64,000 nucleotides of DNA from CBDFGE01 sp965247055 (GTDB lineage Bacteria > Chloroflexota > Dehalococcoidia > Lucifugimonadales > JAGWBF01). The position numbers and the translations under genes are program-made. The stretch covers positions 372,001 to 436,000 of the forward strand of contig CBDFGE010000004.1 of NCBI GenBank assembly GCA_965247055.1. Direction: 5' to 3'. Below the pieces are notes generated by a model, which searched no databases, was not told the DNA's origin, and saw only the letters and a list, made by a program, of their open reading frames with translations. Shown in pieces: positions 1 through 9,157 of the stretch (positions are counted from its first letter, which is position 1; each line of letters begins with the position of its first letter).

Positions 1-526
1 AGAAGACCCCTTCCTGGATCCGGACGCCACCGCCACTGACCAGGGCTATAAGCGGGTAATTGCCTTTGGCCGCCGCCTCGAAGGCCAGGGCAACCTTCTC
101 TCCCACCACGCTCCCCATGCTACCACCCATGAACCCGAAGTCCAGCACCACCATCATGGCGCTATTCCCGGCGATGGAGCAGCGTCCGCTTACTGCGGCT
201 TCAGTGAGGCCAGTCCTGGTCTGGTCCTGGGAGAGCCGCTGACGATAACCGCCCCGGCTGGAAAAGGAAAGGGGGTAGAGCGAGGCTATGGAGCGGCTGG
301 TCTCCTTGAAGCTATCGGGATCAACCAGTAACTCGATGCGCTCCCTGGCGGTCAGGCTGTAGTGGAACCCGCAGTGGGAGCACACCCTGTATTTGAGGTA
401 GGTGGGGGCGTCACCGACAGGCTCCTCGCAGACGAGGCAGTGGTCCCGCAGTTCTGAGAGGTACGTGCGGTCCAGGGTGGTGCCCCTTCGCAGAAGATGC
501 ACCAGAAACTCGGACAGGTTTCTCAC
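1..526 (-). CDS. accD: Acetyl-CoA carboxylase carboxyltransferase subunit beta (3' part missing)
   Basis: This subunit carries, with AccA, the transfer of the carboxyl group from biotin to acetyl-CoA, giving malonyl-CoA for fatty acid synthesis. The reading frame shows the N-terminal zinc ribbon (two CxxC pairs, in CLVC and CSHC), then the crotonase-like core with MGGSMGSVVGEK and a glycine-rich SGGGVRIQEG segment. The gene runs off the left edge, so about the last third is not seen. I chose the GTG at 524-526 as start because GAGGAG lies six bases upstream; the in-frame GTG at 530-532 touches that Shine-Dalgarno. FtsK lies 157 bases upstream. Confidence 0.9.
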   Translation of the reverse strand, partial: MRNLSEFLVHLLRRGTTLDRTYLSELRDHCLVCEEPVGDAPTYLKYRVCSHCGFHYSLTARERIELLVDPDSFKETSRSIASLYPLSFSSRGGYRQRLSQDQTRTGLTEAAVSGRCSIAGNSAMMVVLDFGFMGGSMGSVVGEKVALAFEAAAKGNYPLIALVSGGGVRIQEGVF

Positions 527-683
527 AGGCACTCCTCGCCCGGCCGCGCCAACGGCCTCACACCGGGGCTCTCTCGCCCCTCCAGAGTGCACTCCGGAGC
601 CGGCCCCGGAGAACCCACTATCCAATGGTACTATGAAAGGATTACAAAGGAAAGGGATCTGGGCCTGCCTGCTGCTGCGACTA

Positions 684-2873
684 TCAGCGGGCGGAGTGGT
701 CGGTGGAGGGAGAGACAAGCCCCTCGGTCTCCAGCAGCTCCATGAGCTGCATGGCTTTGGGGTATCCGATCTGGAGCCGCCGCTGCAACACGGAAGCCGA
801 AATGTGGCGGTACCTCTCGCTGAGCTCCCGGGCCCTTTCCAGCAGATCGTCATCTTCAGTATAACGCTGGTGTCCGGTGGGAGGGGTGTCTTTGCCGAGG
901 GGGATCTCTGGCAGAGGAGGACCCGATTGACCGCTCCAGAACTCCACTAGTTTCTCGATCTCTCGGTCATGGATGAAGGTCCCCTGGACCCGCCTTGGCC
1001 TGGGAGAGTCGGGGGAAAGCAGCAGCATGTCCCCCTTTCCCAGCAGCTTCTCCGCCCCCACCGAGTCCAGGATTACCCTGGAGTCGACCTGTGACGCTAC
1101 GGCGAAGGCGATCCTGGTTGGGACGTTGGCCTTGAGTAACCCCGTTACGACGTTAACCGAGGGCCTTTGGGTCGCCAGGATGAGGTGAATTCCCGTGGCC
1201 CTCCCCAGCTGTGCAAGACGAACCAGGGCCTGCTCCACCTCGTAGGCAGCGGCCATCATGAGGTCGGCCAGCTCGTCGATGATGATCACCAGGAACGGCA
1301 TCGGCTCATCGGACTTCCTGTTGTACCCTTCGATGTTCCTTACGCCGATCTCCTCCATGAGCTTATAGCGGTGGAGCATGTGGTCTGTGATGTCCTTCAG
1401 TACGACCAGCACCTCATCGGTGTCCACGATGACGGGAGCGACGAGATGAGGTATGCCGTTAAATGGAGTCAGCTCAACCCTCTTAGGGTCCACCATGAGC
1501 ATGCGGAGCCGGTCAGGGGGGGTGGACAGGATGAGAGAGGCAACGACGGCATTTATGCAGACGCTCTTGCCGCTGCCGGTGGCCCCCGCGATGAGTAGAT
1601 GGGGCAGGGCGGTAAGGTCCGACACGATCGGATCCCCTCCGGTATCCTCTCCCACGGCGATGGGGAGTCCACCCGCGGCCGCGATCTTCTGGAAGCCGGT
1701 ACTCTCCGCTACAGGGCGCAGCACAACCCTTCGGGGCTGAGGGTTGGGCACCTCGAGGCCTACCAGGGCCTCTCCCGGCACCGGGGCCTCCATTCGTAGG
1801 TAGGATGTTCTGAGAGCGAGGGCCAGGTCTTTCTCGCGAAGCAATATGGCCTGGACCTTCACCCGGCTCATATCCATGGTGGGATCCCCAACGTCCGTGG
1901 ACCTGCCACCCCGCGACTCCCGGTACTTCTTCACCCAGCCCGGGACCAGTCCGAACCTTATCACCCGCGGCCCGGTCCTTATGTCCTGGACAGCCACCTC
2001 GACCTTATGCTCTCCCAGGGTCTCCTCTATGTGCTGGGCCATCTGCTGGAGGATCGCCTGAGACACGGGGCGGGACTCCTCCCTGCCCAGCAGCTCCAGG
2101 GATGGGAGCCGCCACCCCCCGGCGGTCACGCCGACCGGGGCTTGGTGGGCCGGGTTTGGCAAAACGCTAGGCTTGGGAGGTTCCGTCGGACCTACGGGTG
2201 GAGTCCCACGAACGGTACCGCCGTTCTTGCTCAGCTTCGGGGACGAGGAGGGGGCCGGCATCGCCGGTCCCCTCCTCGTCCCCGAAGCTCGGGTCCGCAG
2301 CCAGCCTGCCGATGCGGCCAGGTCATGGAACGTCCCCATCGCGGCCTTCTTGTACCCCGGCGCCATGCGCCGGGGTAGTAGCATCAGGGGAGCGAGGAAG
2401 ATGAGGACGGCGATCTTCAGCGCTCCCAGGGCCACCGGTCGGTCGCCGAAGTACTTTCCCCATTCGCCCCCGTAGGACGCCTCCTGCATCACACCCTCCG
2501 AGGGATGGAACATGGACATGATGCCCAGAGAGGCCGCCACGAGGAGGGCCACACCCAGCCATGTGGTCCAGTACCGGACGATCAGGGCGTGCCTGTACCG
2601 GAGAGCCAGGACGAGGCCGGCGAGCCACAGGCCCACCGGGGCCAGCCCGTAGCCCAGCGCCTCCAGCGCCGGGTCGCGAACGGTCGTCGATAAGGCGAAG
2701 GCGAGCACGGGAGCAAGAATGAAAGCCGACGGGACCAGAAGCAGCTTCGACCAGAGGGCTGCGTTAAGCGACACTCCCTGCAAGAGCCGGCCCCGACGCA
2801 TGGGCACGAACAGCCGCGACGCCGACCGTGAATTGGGCGCTCTGCCCCTGGCTGAGGACCTTCCCCGTCCCAC
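684..2873 (-). CDS. ftsK: FtsK/SpoIIIE DNA translocase
   Basis: Septum-located DNA pump that clears and resolves chromosomes at division. About 729 residues, on the short side for the family. The N-terminus has roughly four hydrophobic segments (about residues 40-170), followed by a Ser/Pro-rich linker (about 195-250). The motor has Walker A GATGSGKS near residue 430 and Walker B LVIIIDEL near 528. The C-terminal winged-helix gamma domain (about 660-729) would read polarity sequences on DNA. The GTG start directly follows the RNase J stop codon (TAG GTG), so the two are probably translationally coupled. A start at Met25 (MRRGRLLQG) is also possible. Confidence 0.95.
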   Translation of the reverse strand: MGRGRSSARGRAPNSRSASRLFVPMRRGRLLQGVSLNAALWSKLLLVPSAFILAPVLAFALSTTVRDPALEALGYGLAPVGLWLAGLVLALRYRHALIVRYWTTWLGVALLVAASLGIMSMFHPSEGVMQEASYGGEWGKYFGDRPVALGALKIAVLIFLAPLMLLPRRMAPGYKKAAMGTFHDLAASAGWLRTRASGTRRGPAMPAPSSSPKLSKNGGTVRGTPPVGPTEPPKPSVLPNPAHQAPVGVTAGGWRLPSLELLGREESRPVSQAILQQMAQHIEETLGEHKVEVAVQDIRTGPRVIRFGLVPGWVKKYRESRGGRSTDVGDPTMDMSRVKVQAILLREKDLALALRTSYLRMEAPVPGEALVGLEVPNPQPRRVVLRPVAESTGFQKIAAAGGLPIAVGEDTGGDPIVSDLTALPHLLIAGATGSGKSVCINAVVASLILSTPPDRLRMLMVDPKRVELTPFNGIPHLVAPVIVDTDEVLVVLKDITDHMLHRYKLMEEIGVRNIEGYNRKSDEPMPFLVIIIDELADLMMAAAYEVEQALVRLAQLGRATGIHLILATQRPSVNVVTGLLKANVPTRIAFAVASQVDSRVILDSVGAEKLLGKGDMLLLSPDSPRPRRVQGTFIHDREIEKLVEFWSGQSGPPLPEIPLGKDTPPTGHQRYTEDDDLLERARELSERYRHISASVLQRRLQIGYPKAMQLMELLETEGLVSPSTDHSAR

Positions 2874-4532
2874 CTACACCTCCAGCGCTACTGGCACAAC
2901 CACCGGGCTGCGGCCTGTCGCTTTGTAGAGGAGCCTGCTCACTTCTTCCCTGACTCGGGCGTTGGTGAGGGCCCAGTCGATAGGATGGTCAGGTTTATTG
3001 GTGAGGGATTCGGCTAACGATGCGGATACCCTCTGAAAGGCCCCCTCCATCTGTTCCTGGTCCAGGAACCCTCTGGACACTAGCTCCGGGGGACGTGCCG
3101 GCATTCCTGTCGCCCTGTCCAGGGCTACCACGACAACGACGATACCATCTCTGGACAGCGACCGCCTGTCCGACAGGACCGGGCTTGTAACGCCCATGAT
3201 GTGCTGCCCGTCTATATATACGTGGTTTGCCGGCGTGCTACCCACGATCTCTGCACCCTCATAAGTGAGCTCAAGGATGTCGCCGTCCTCCAGGACATGA
3301 ATGCCCGGTTCCGGCACTCCCATGGTCCTGGCCAGGGCGGCGTGGGCCATCAGGTGGCGGTACTCGCCGTGTACCGGAATGAAGAAGCGTGGCTTGGTGA
3401 TGCTCAGCATCATCTTCAACTCTTCCTGGCTGCCATGGCCGTGCACGTGCACGAGGGCCAGCTTGTCGTACAGCACCCTTGCCCCTTGGCGGGTCAGGTT
3501 ATCTATGGTCCTGCTGACCACAGTCTCGTTACCGGGGATGGGGGTTGCGGAGATGATCACCGTGTCTCCCGGTATCACACGTATGTCCCTGTGGTCGCCG
3601 TTGGCTATTCGCACGAGGGCGGATGTCGGCTCCCCCTGGCTTCCCGTGGTAATCAGGACCGACTTCTCTGGGGGCAGCCGTTTGGTCTCCGCCAGGGGAA
3701 GGAGCACGCCGGGAGGGGGAGAGATATAGCCCATCTCGATGCTCATCTTGACGTTGTCCACCATGCTGCGCCCTACGATTCCCACCTTCCGGCCGTGCTT
3801 GGCGGAGGCGTCTATAACCTGCTGTATGCGGGAGATCAGGGAGGCGAAGGTCGCCGCCAGCACTCTCCCTGGGGCCTCCCCGATGGCCCTGTCTAATGCT
3901 TCGCCTACCACCTTTTCTGAGGGGGTATAGCCGGGCGTCTCGGCGTAGGTGGAGTCAGAGAAGAGGAGCAGCACGCCCTTGGCGCCGTAGTCGGCGAGGC
4001 GGGCCATATCCGTGCCCTTTCCATCTACCGGAGTGTGGTCGATCTTGAAATCTCCTGTATGGATGACGGTGCCGATGGGTGTCTCTATGGCCAGCCCCAT
4101 GGCGTCGGGAATGCTGTGGCAGACGCGGAAGAACTCTACTCCGAACTTGCCCAGCTTGATGGACGTGCCCGGCTCTGCTATCTCCAGCCTGGAGGCGCGG
4201 AGGCCGCGCCGTTCCTTCAGCTTTACGGATATGAGGCCGTGGGCAAGTCTCGGCGCGTAGACCGGTACCGGAAGGCTGGGCAACACGAAGGGAAGGGCCC
4301 CGGTGTGGTCCTCGTGGCCGTGGGTTATAAGGATAGCCTTGACGTGGTCCTTGCGCTCCATGAGGTAGGTTATGTCTGGGATCACCAGATCGACCCCGGG
4401 CATATCCTGCTCTGGGAACAGCACGCCGCAGTCTATGACTATGATGTCCCCCTCATATTCCAGGGCCATCATGTTCTTGCCGATCTCTCCCAGGCCTCCC
4501 AGGGGGATTACTCGCAGTGGGGATTTCGCCAT
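2874..4532 (-). CDS. rnj: Ribonuclease J
   Basis: Metallo-beta-lactamase/beta-CASP ribonuclease with 5'-3' exonuclease and endonuclease activity in mRNA decay and rRNA maturation. The zinc-binding signature HGHEDHTG sits at residues 71-78. Further MBL motifs include the HTGDFKID segment, and the C-terminal HVHGHGSQEE beta-CASP/MBL junction is present. At 552 residues it has the normal family length. It lies between the uracil-DNA glycosylase gene (34-base gap) and ftsK (no gap). Confidence 0.95.
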   Translation of the reverse strand: MAKSPLRVIPLGGLGEIGKNMMALEYEGDIIVIDCGVLFPEQDMPGVDLVIPDITYLMERKDHVKAILITHGHEDHTGALPFVLPSLPVPVYAPRLAHGLISVKLKERRGLRASRLEIAEPGTSIKLGKFGVEFFRVCHSIPDAMGLAIETPIGTVIHTGDFKIDHTPVDGKGTDMARLADYGAKGVLLLFSDSTYAETPGYTPSEKVVGEALDRAIGEAPGRVLAATFASLISRIQQVIDASAKHGRKVGIVGRSMVDNVKMSIEMGYISPPPGVLLPLAETKRLPPEKSVLITTGSQGEPTSALVRIANGDHRDIRVIPGDTVIISATPIPGNETVVSRTIDNLTRQGARVLYDKLALVHVHGHGSQEELKMMLSITKPRFFIPVHGEYRHLMAHAALARTMGVPEPGIHVLEDGDILELTYEGAEIVGSTPANHVYIDGQHIMGVTSPVLSDRRSLSRDGIVVVVVALDRATGMPARPPELVSRGFLDQEQMEGAFQRVSASLAESLTNKPDHPIDWALTNARVREEVSRLLYKATGRSPVVVPVALEV

Positions 4533-4566
4533 AAGTTGACCTCTCGGCCTGCTCGGAGCAGGCCGT

Positions 4567-5196
4567 CTAGAACATAGTTAGCTGCTGAGGGGGTGGCTCA
4601 CCGCGGCCTTCATCGGTCTTCTCGGTGGACTGTGCAAGCAGGCCGGGGATAGCCTTGAAGTCGTCCTGTATCACCCCTCTCAGCTCCTGCCTGTGGAGTG
4701 CGGCGGCGGGATGCATCAGGGGCAGCACGTTGAAGCCTCCCGAGTTCCTTACCTTCCCCCGTGCCCTGCTGATGGTCTCACGCGGAAAGAACTTGGTCAG
4801 CGAGAAACGGCCGAGGGTAACCACAAGCTTGGGATTTACCAGCTCAAGCTGCCTGTCCAAGTACTTGCTACAGGCCGATATCTCGCTGGGGAGGGGGTCC
4901 CGGTTGTCGGGGGGCCGGCACTTGACCATGTTGGCGACGAAGACCTCTTCTCTCCGGAGCCCTACAGAGGTTAGGAGCTCGTCCAGGAACCTGCCTGCCG
5001 GTCCTACGAAGGGCCTACCCTGCCGGTCCTCGTGGTAACCCGGACCCTCGCCAATGAACAGGACCTGAGCGTTGGCTGGCCCCTCTCCAGGTACCGCCTG
5101 AGTGCGGCTGCCGCTGAGGGGGCAGTCGGTGCAGCTCAGGACCCGCCGAGCCACCTCCTCCAGACTGTTCATGTCGGGCATACTTGATTCTACCAT
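4567..5196 (-). CDS. Uracil-DNA glycosylase, family 4/5 type (Fe-S)
   Basis: Removes uracil from DNA at the first step of base excision repair. Visible features are the motif-1 region GEGPGYHEDRQGRPFVGPAG, cysteines in CTDC near the N-terminus plus two more in KCRPP and ACSKYL that would ligate a 4Fe-4S cluster, and the MHPAA motif near the C-terminus. The frame is open up to 5322, overlapping the acpP 3' end, but those extra residues are Ser/Thr-rich and unlike the family. I therefore prefer the Met codon at 5196 (5181 or 5172 are alternatives); none has a good Shine-Dalgarno. The family is clear, the start is not. Confidence 0.85.
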   Translation of the reverse strand: MVESSMPDMNSLEEVARRVLSCTDCPLSGSRTQAVPGEGPANAQVLFIGEGPGYHEDRQGRPFVGPAGRFLDELLTSVGLRREEVFVANMVKCRPPDNRDPLPSEISACSKYLDRQLELVNPKLVVTLGRFSLTKFFPRETISRARGKVRNSGGFNVLPLMHPAAALHRQELRGVIQDDFKAIPGLLAQSTEKTDEGRGEPPPQQLTMF

Positions 5197-5302
5197 ACCG
5201 GGCGTTGCCTGGGTCTCGGGGGCCTGTCTTGCCCCCTGCACTCCGGAGACGGTGTAGGAAGAACCCGACGAATTCGAGACAGTCGAGGCGTGGACCGGCG
5301 AT

Positions 5303-5563
5303 TTACTCGTCCTCGATGCCATGCCGTTTTAGATAATCGATCCCGTCCTGGAGGGTAGCGATCTGCCCCGCGTCTTCATCGGATATCTCGATCTTGTTGT
5401 CCTCGTTGGAGAACTCCTCCTCGAAGGCCATGATGAGCTCCGCAAGGTCAAGGGAATCGGCGTTCAAGTCGCCCACGAAGGAAGCACTGGGCACAACGGC
5501 GTCCTCGTCAACGTCCAGCTTGTCCGCCACTATTATCTTCATTCGTTCGTAGACGGTTGCCAT
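5303..5563 (-). CDS. acpP: Acyl carrier protein
   Basis: Small acidic carrier of growing fatty acyl chains; it must receive a 4'-phosphopantetheine arm. The attachment serine is Ser37 in the DSL motif (GDLNADSLDL). The 86 residues fit the family. Downstream of nusB by 16 bases and in the same run as fabD, which loads malonyl groups onto this protein. Confidence 0.95.
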   Translation of the reverse strand: MATVYERMKIIVADKLDVDEDAVVPSASFVGDLNADSLDLAELIMAFEEEFSNEDNKIEISDEDAGQIATLQDGIDYLKRHGIEDE

Positions 5564-5579
5564 AATCTCACTTCCAACC

Positions 5580-6056
5580 TTAACTGATGTTTTCTCCGGC
5601 TGTCACCGGCGACTCCTGGGAGGCCTGGGAAAGCGCCTCTATCTCATCCATCACGGAGCCGAGCACTCCATTGATGAACCTGGGAGAGCTCTCGCTTCCG
5701 AAGGTCTTGGCCAACTCGACGGCTTCGTTGATGGCGACTTTGGGGGGTGTACCTCCGCCGTAGCATATCTCGAATAGTGCGAGCCTGAGGATGTTCCTCT
5801 CGACAACGGGTAGCTGCCCTACCGGCCAGGCGGGGGCGTATTTCCGGATGAACTCATCTAGCTCCGCCTGCCGGTCCTTTACCCCCTGCATCAGGTCCTG
5901 GGCATAGGCCAGAGAGGCATCGGCGAACCTGCTCTCCATGCTGAGCCATCCCAGGGACGCCTCCATCGAATGTCTTGCCATGTCGGATTCGTACAAGACC
6001 TGCAGCGCCAGGCCCCTGGCCTTGCTCCGGAGGTAAGAGGAGCTAGCTTTTGGCAT
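5580..6056 (-). CDS. nusB: Transcription antitermination factor NusB
   Basis: RNA-binding all-helical protein that, with NusE/S10, assembles rRNA antitermination complexes. The frame shows the typical N-terminal RSKARGLALQVLYESD and the C-terminal half with RNILRLALFEI and KVAINEAVELAKTFG, followed by FINGVLGSV, all NusB hallmarks. Length 158 is usual. It sits between fabD (17-base gap) and acpP (16-base gap), so is likely co-transcribed with them. Confidence 0.95.
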   Translation of the reverse strand: MPKASSSYLRSKARGLALQVLYESDMARHSMEASLGWLSMESRFADASLAYAQDLMQGVKDRQAELDEFIRKYAPAWPVGQLPVVERNILRLALFEICYGGGTPPKVAINEAVELAKTFGSESSPRFINGVLGSVMDEIEALSQASQESPVTAGENIS

Positions 6057-6073
6057 CGGCTTGCGTCCGGGCT

Positions 6074-7084
6074 TTACGATGTGGCGAGAGAGCGACGCGA
6101 CCAGCCCAGCGGGCCCAACGCTTCCGCGAGTGCTCTCGCCGAGTCCAGGTTGTTCACGCTCAGGACCTCCACTCCCCTGTCCCTGTAGAGTGGCGACGAG
6201 CTTATCCTTTTTATCAGTCCGCTCAGAACTCGTCCCGGACCAAACTCAATGAAGCTGGTCACACCCAACTCTATCATGCAGCAGACTGAGCGTTTCCACT
6301 GGACACAGGTACAAAGCTGGGCCAGCAACTCCTCCCTAACATCCTGGGACGTGGTCATGGGGATAGATGTGGAGTTGGCTATCACGGGGATTCCCGGATC
6401 CCGAAGCCCCGCCTCATCGATAGCGGCCTCCAGGCCTTCGCTGGCGGGGGACATCAACGAAGAGTGAAAGGCCCCGCTGACGGCCAGCGGTATAGCCCGC
6501 TTGGCCCCACGAATTGAGGCCATGTCTATGGCTCGGGCGACGCAGAGCCGGTCGCCGCTTATCACTATCTGGTCTCCCCCATTAATGTTTGCTACCTCGG
6601 CCCCGGTTTCCTGGCAGATCTCCTCCATGGTGGTCTCGTCCAGCCCCATGATGGCTGCCATGCTACCGGGCACAAGCTCCGACGCCTCCTGCATGAGCCT
6701 ACCCCGCTCCCGCACAAGGCGTATCCCGTCGCCCAGTTGGAGGGAGCCAGAGGTTACAAGGGAGGTATACTCCCCCAGGCTGTGCCCCGCCACCGCTACC
6801 GGCTGCAGCAGCGACATGGGAAAGAGTTCGTCCATTGCCTTTACACATGCAAGGCTCGCGGCCATTATGGCCGGCTGGGAGTTTATGGTCTTCTCTAGCT
6901 CCTCATCCGGCCCTTCGAAGATTGTCTTCGTAAGAGCAAAGGAGAGGGCGTCATCGATCTCTTCGAAGACCCTCTTCGCCGCTCTGGAAGAGCGGTATAG
7001 GTCCAGACCCATGCCCACGGCTTGGGCTCCCTGGCCCGGAAACACGAATGCAACTTTGGGTGAAACCTGCGTCTGCGTATCCAC
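6074..7084 (-). CDS. fabD: Malonyl-CoA:ACP transacylase
   Basis: Transfers malonyl from CoA to acyl carrier protein for chain elongation. The nucleophile is Ser102 in GHSLGEY, and the catalytic His is about residue 207 in SGAFHSSLM; the N-terminal FPGQGAQ oxyanion loop is at 15-21. The 336 residues are slightly longer than typical (about 310), through a short C-terminal tail. acpP follows two genes downstream. plsX and fabH, often found between rpmF and fabD, are absent here. A possible -10 element (TACAAT, 7144-7149) lies upstream. Confidence 0.95.
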   Translation of the reverse strand: MDTQTQVSPKVAFVFPGQGAQAVGMGLDLYRSSRAAKRVFEEIDDALSFALTKTIFEGPDEELEKTINSQPAIMAASLACVKAMDELFPMSLLQPVAVAGHSLGEYTSLVTSGSLQLGDGIRLVRERGRLMQEASELVPGSMAAIMGLDETTMEEICQETGAEVANINGGDQIVISGDRLCVARAIDMASIRGAKRAIPLAVSGAFHSSLMSPASEGLEAAIDEAGLRDPGIPVIANSTSIPMTTSQDVREELLAQLCTCVQWKRSVCCMIELGVTSFIEFGPGRVLSGLIKRISSSPLYRDRGVEVLSVNNLDSARALAEALGPLGWSRRSLATS

Positions 7085-7212
7085 TTCCGAAACTGGACCT
7101 CTTTAAGACAGTGCGTTATGGTTCCGGCGGCCCGTCACTGGATATTGTATTACCGCCCGCCTTCCTTTTCCAGCGTTCTGTCCGCCTTTTAGCGGCCGAT
7201 TTTGGGCAAACC

Positions 7213-7398
7213 TCATCTCTCGCCCATCCCCAGTACCTGACGGCCCTTATAGTACCCGCAGCTGGGGCAGGCTGTGTGGGACCGTTTGGCCCTCCGGCAT
7301 TGGGGGCACCGGGAAGGGTATACTGGGCTGAGCCCCTGGTGGGCAGCCCTTCCGCCCTTCCTGGCCCTGGTTAATTTTTTGACAGGCAGTGCTCCCAA
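7213..7398 (-). CDS. rpmF: Ribosomal protein bL32
   Basis: Small zinc-binding protein of the large ribosomal subunit. The 61 residues begin MGALPVKKLTRARKGGRAAH and contain two CxxC pairs (CPQC and CPSC) that bind zinc. The start is TTG, supported by GAGGGGG five bases upstream. yceD precedes it by 30 bases, a gene pair common in many bacteria. Confidence 0.93.
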   Translation of the reverse strand: MGALPVKKLTRARKGGRAAHQGLSPVYPSRCPQCRRAKRSHTACPSCGYYKGRQVLGMGER

Positions 7399-7428
7399 GA
7401 TAACCCCCTCTTAGGCCGCTAAGCGTCC

Positions 7429-7956
7429 TCAGCGACTCTCTTTTCCCAATATTTCCATGAGTGTGGTGCGCTTGGCTTCTGCTGCCCCGTCCTGGCAGGC
7501 GCAGGGATTCTCGTTACGGTCTGTCCCGCAGACATGACACAGGCCGCGACAGTCCTCGCGGCACACGGGCTTCATCGGCTGGTTGGTTATGATGTATTGG
7601 CGTAGGCCCTCGTCCAGGTCCAGGATGTGGCGCGAGTCGATGGAGAATATCCCTTCGGCATCCCTGGATTTGGGTAGGGGCTGGCCGCTGCTCACGTCCA
7701 CCGTGGTCATATACTCTTCCTCGATGGAGAAGACCAGAGGGTGGGTAGTGCCCTTGAGGCACCGGCTGCAGGTAGCCGGAACGCGGGCCTCTACCCTGGC
7801 ACTAACCCATATCCCCTTATCGGTGCGCATCAGGGAGAGCTGGCCCTTGGAAAAGGTGTAACGGACACCTTCGGCGGCCGGAACGGGGCCATCGATCCGG
7901 TAGCTACGCGTTGAGCCTATCGGCTCTTTGAGGAGTTGGGCAACGTTGTACTGCAT
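7429..7956 (-). CDS. yceD: YceD family (DUF177) protein, 23S rRNA accumulation
   Basis: Homologues are needed for normal 23S rRNA accumulation and are usually coupled to rpmF, as here. The protein has a beta-rich N-terminal half, a CSRC motif near the middle and a C-terminal CREDCRGLCHVCG cluster typical of the DUF177 family, whose cysteines probably bind a metal. Length 175 is normal. It is the first gene after a strong promoter at 7993-8023. Confidence 0.88.
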   Translation of the reverse strand: MQYNVAQLLKEPIGSTRSYRIDGPVPAAEGVRYTFSKGQLSLMRTDKGIWVSARVEARVPATCSRCLKGTTHPLVFSIEEEYMTTVDVSSGQPLPKSRDAEGIFSIDSRHILDLDEGLRQYIITNQPMKPVCREDCRGLCHVCGTDRNENPCACQDGAAEAKRTTLMEILGKESR

Positions 7957-7992
7957 ATGACAAACGACTCAAAAGTGTCGATTCAACTGGTT

Positions 7993-8023
7993 ATTATAGG
8001 AGACTTACCGGGGCTGCTGTCAA
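7993..8023 (-). promoter_or_regulatory. Promoter of yceD-rpmF
   Basis: On the minus strand a consensus TTGACA (8018-8023) and a consensus TATAAT (7993-7998) are separated by 19 bases. The predicted transcript would start about 30 bases before the yceD ATG. Both hexamers are perfect sigma-70-type matches; the spacer is two bases longer than ideal. Confidence 0.7.
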
Positions 8024-8085
8024 GTGGTGTCGTGGAGGTGGGAGGGAGCCCCGGAGACATCGCCTGGGGAGGTGGGGCGAATATC

Positions 8086-8520
8086 TCATACTGTGGAATC
8101 TTTCCGGAGGCCTTTTCTGGATTCCGCTGCACTGCGGACGAACCCTACGATATCCCCGGTAGACGTGCCAGGTCCGAATATAGCCCTTATTCCCTCTCTG
8201 AGCAATGGTTCCCTATCCTCCTCGGGTATGATGCCGCCTGCCACCACGGCCACGTCGTCCATCCCCTTTTCCCTCAAGCGGCGCATTAGGTCTGGAAATA
8301 TCTCGAGATGGGCGCCCGAGAGGATACTGAGGCCGATTACGTCCACGTCTTCCTGCGCCGCGGCCTCCACGATCATCTGCGGGGTCTGGCGTATGCCAGT
8401 GTATATGACCTCGCACCCGGCGTCCCGGAGTGCCCTGGCCACTACCTTGGCTCCGCGGTCATGGCCGTCCAGCCCGGGTTTGGCCACGAGGACGCGTATC
8501 TTCGTGCTGCGCTCCATCAT
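8086..8520 (-). CDS. Methylmalonyl-CoA mutase, B12-binding (small) subunit
   Basis: Cobalamin-binding Rossmann-like domain that partners the catalytic subunit encoded at 11194-12855. The DGHDRG motif (residues 18-23) supplies the histidine (His20) that coordinates cobalt; later LSILSGAH and GGIIPEED segments are the usual cobalamin-tail contacts. The 144 residues match the free-standing small subunits of archaea and Chloroflexota rather than the fused form. It is the last gene of the module, 55 bases after the epimerase gene. Confidence 0.92.
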   Translation of the reverse strand: MMERSTKIRVLVAKPGLDGHDRGAKVVARALRDAGCEVIYTGIRQTPQMIVEAAAQEDVDVIGLSILSGAHLEIFPDLMRRLREKGMDDVAVVAGGIIPEEDREPLLREGIRAIFGPGTSTGDIVGFVRSAAESRKGLRKDSTV

Positions 8521-8575
8521 GGGCTGCCTACCTGTAGAAGAGCCTTCGGACTGCTCGGACCCTTCCGCAGCGAGC

Positions 8576-8992
8576 CTAGGGCCTCTGGACTAGCTCGGTA
8601 AGTATACCATGTACCGACCTGGGGTGGATGAAAGCGATGATGCCCGATAGACCCTGTCTCGGTTCCAGGTCCACCAGCTCCAGGCCCCTGGCACTCAGAT
8701 TTCCCAGCCCTGCGGCAACGTTATCGACGTGAAAGGCCAGGTGGTGGAGCCCCTCCCCCCGCCGCTCCAGGAAGTGGGCCACGGGGCTATCGGCAGACAG
8801 TGGCTGAAGCAGCTCCAGCCGGGTCTGACCTACCGGGAGAAGGGTTGCCCTGACGCCCTGGTCCGCCAGCTCCACCGTACCCTCACCTTCTGGTATCTGA
8901 AACGTTTCCCGGAAGAACCTGACAGCCGCTTCCAGGTCGTGGACCGCGATCCCAACGTGGTCTACATACTGCACCACACAGGTAGCGTTCAC
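8576..8992 (-). CDS. mce: Methylmalonyl-CoA epimerase
   Basis: Interconverts (S)- and (R)-methylmalonyl-CoA, linking propionyl-CoA carboxylase to the mutase. It is a 138-residue VOC-fold protein with DHVGIAVHDLEAA at the start, a duplicated beta-alpha-beta module and metal ligands in H13, the LHHLAFHV segment and the C-terminal HPRSVHGILTELV segment. The start used is GTG with AGGAGG about ten bases upstream. Position in the module supports the assignment. Confidence 0.93.
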   Translation of the reverse strand: MNATCVVQYVDHVGIAVHDLEAAVRFFRETFQIPEGEGTVELADQGVRATLLPVGQTRLELLQPLSADSPVAHFLERRGEGLHHLAFHVDNVAAGLGNLSARGLELVDLEPRQGLSGIIAFIHPRSVHGILTELVQRP

Positions 8993-9157
8993 CTCTTGCG
9001 TACCTCCTAATGGGATTGGACTAAGTCCGTTTTACGCACCATCAATCGTATCAAGCGCCACTCCCCAGGTCGACTTCGGCAACAGCCCCAGCTAAAATGG
9101 GACATGGCTTAGCTTGTCCTTCTGCGTCCTTTGTAAAGCCATTTGACGGACAGTGCA

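Noticed and set aside
8993..9157. A possible control element (such as a cobalamin riboswitch) around the methylmalonyl-CoA genes.
   Set aside because: The gaps in this module, including the 82 bases before the mutase gene, are short and show no B12-box-like sequence or suitable structure.
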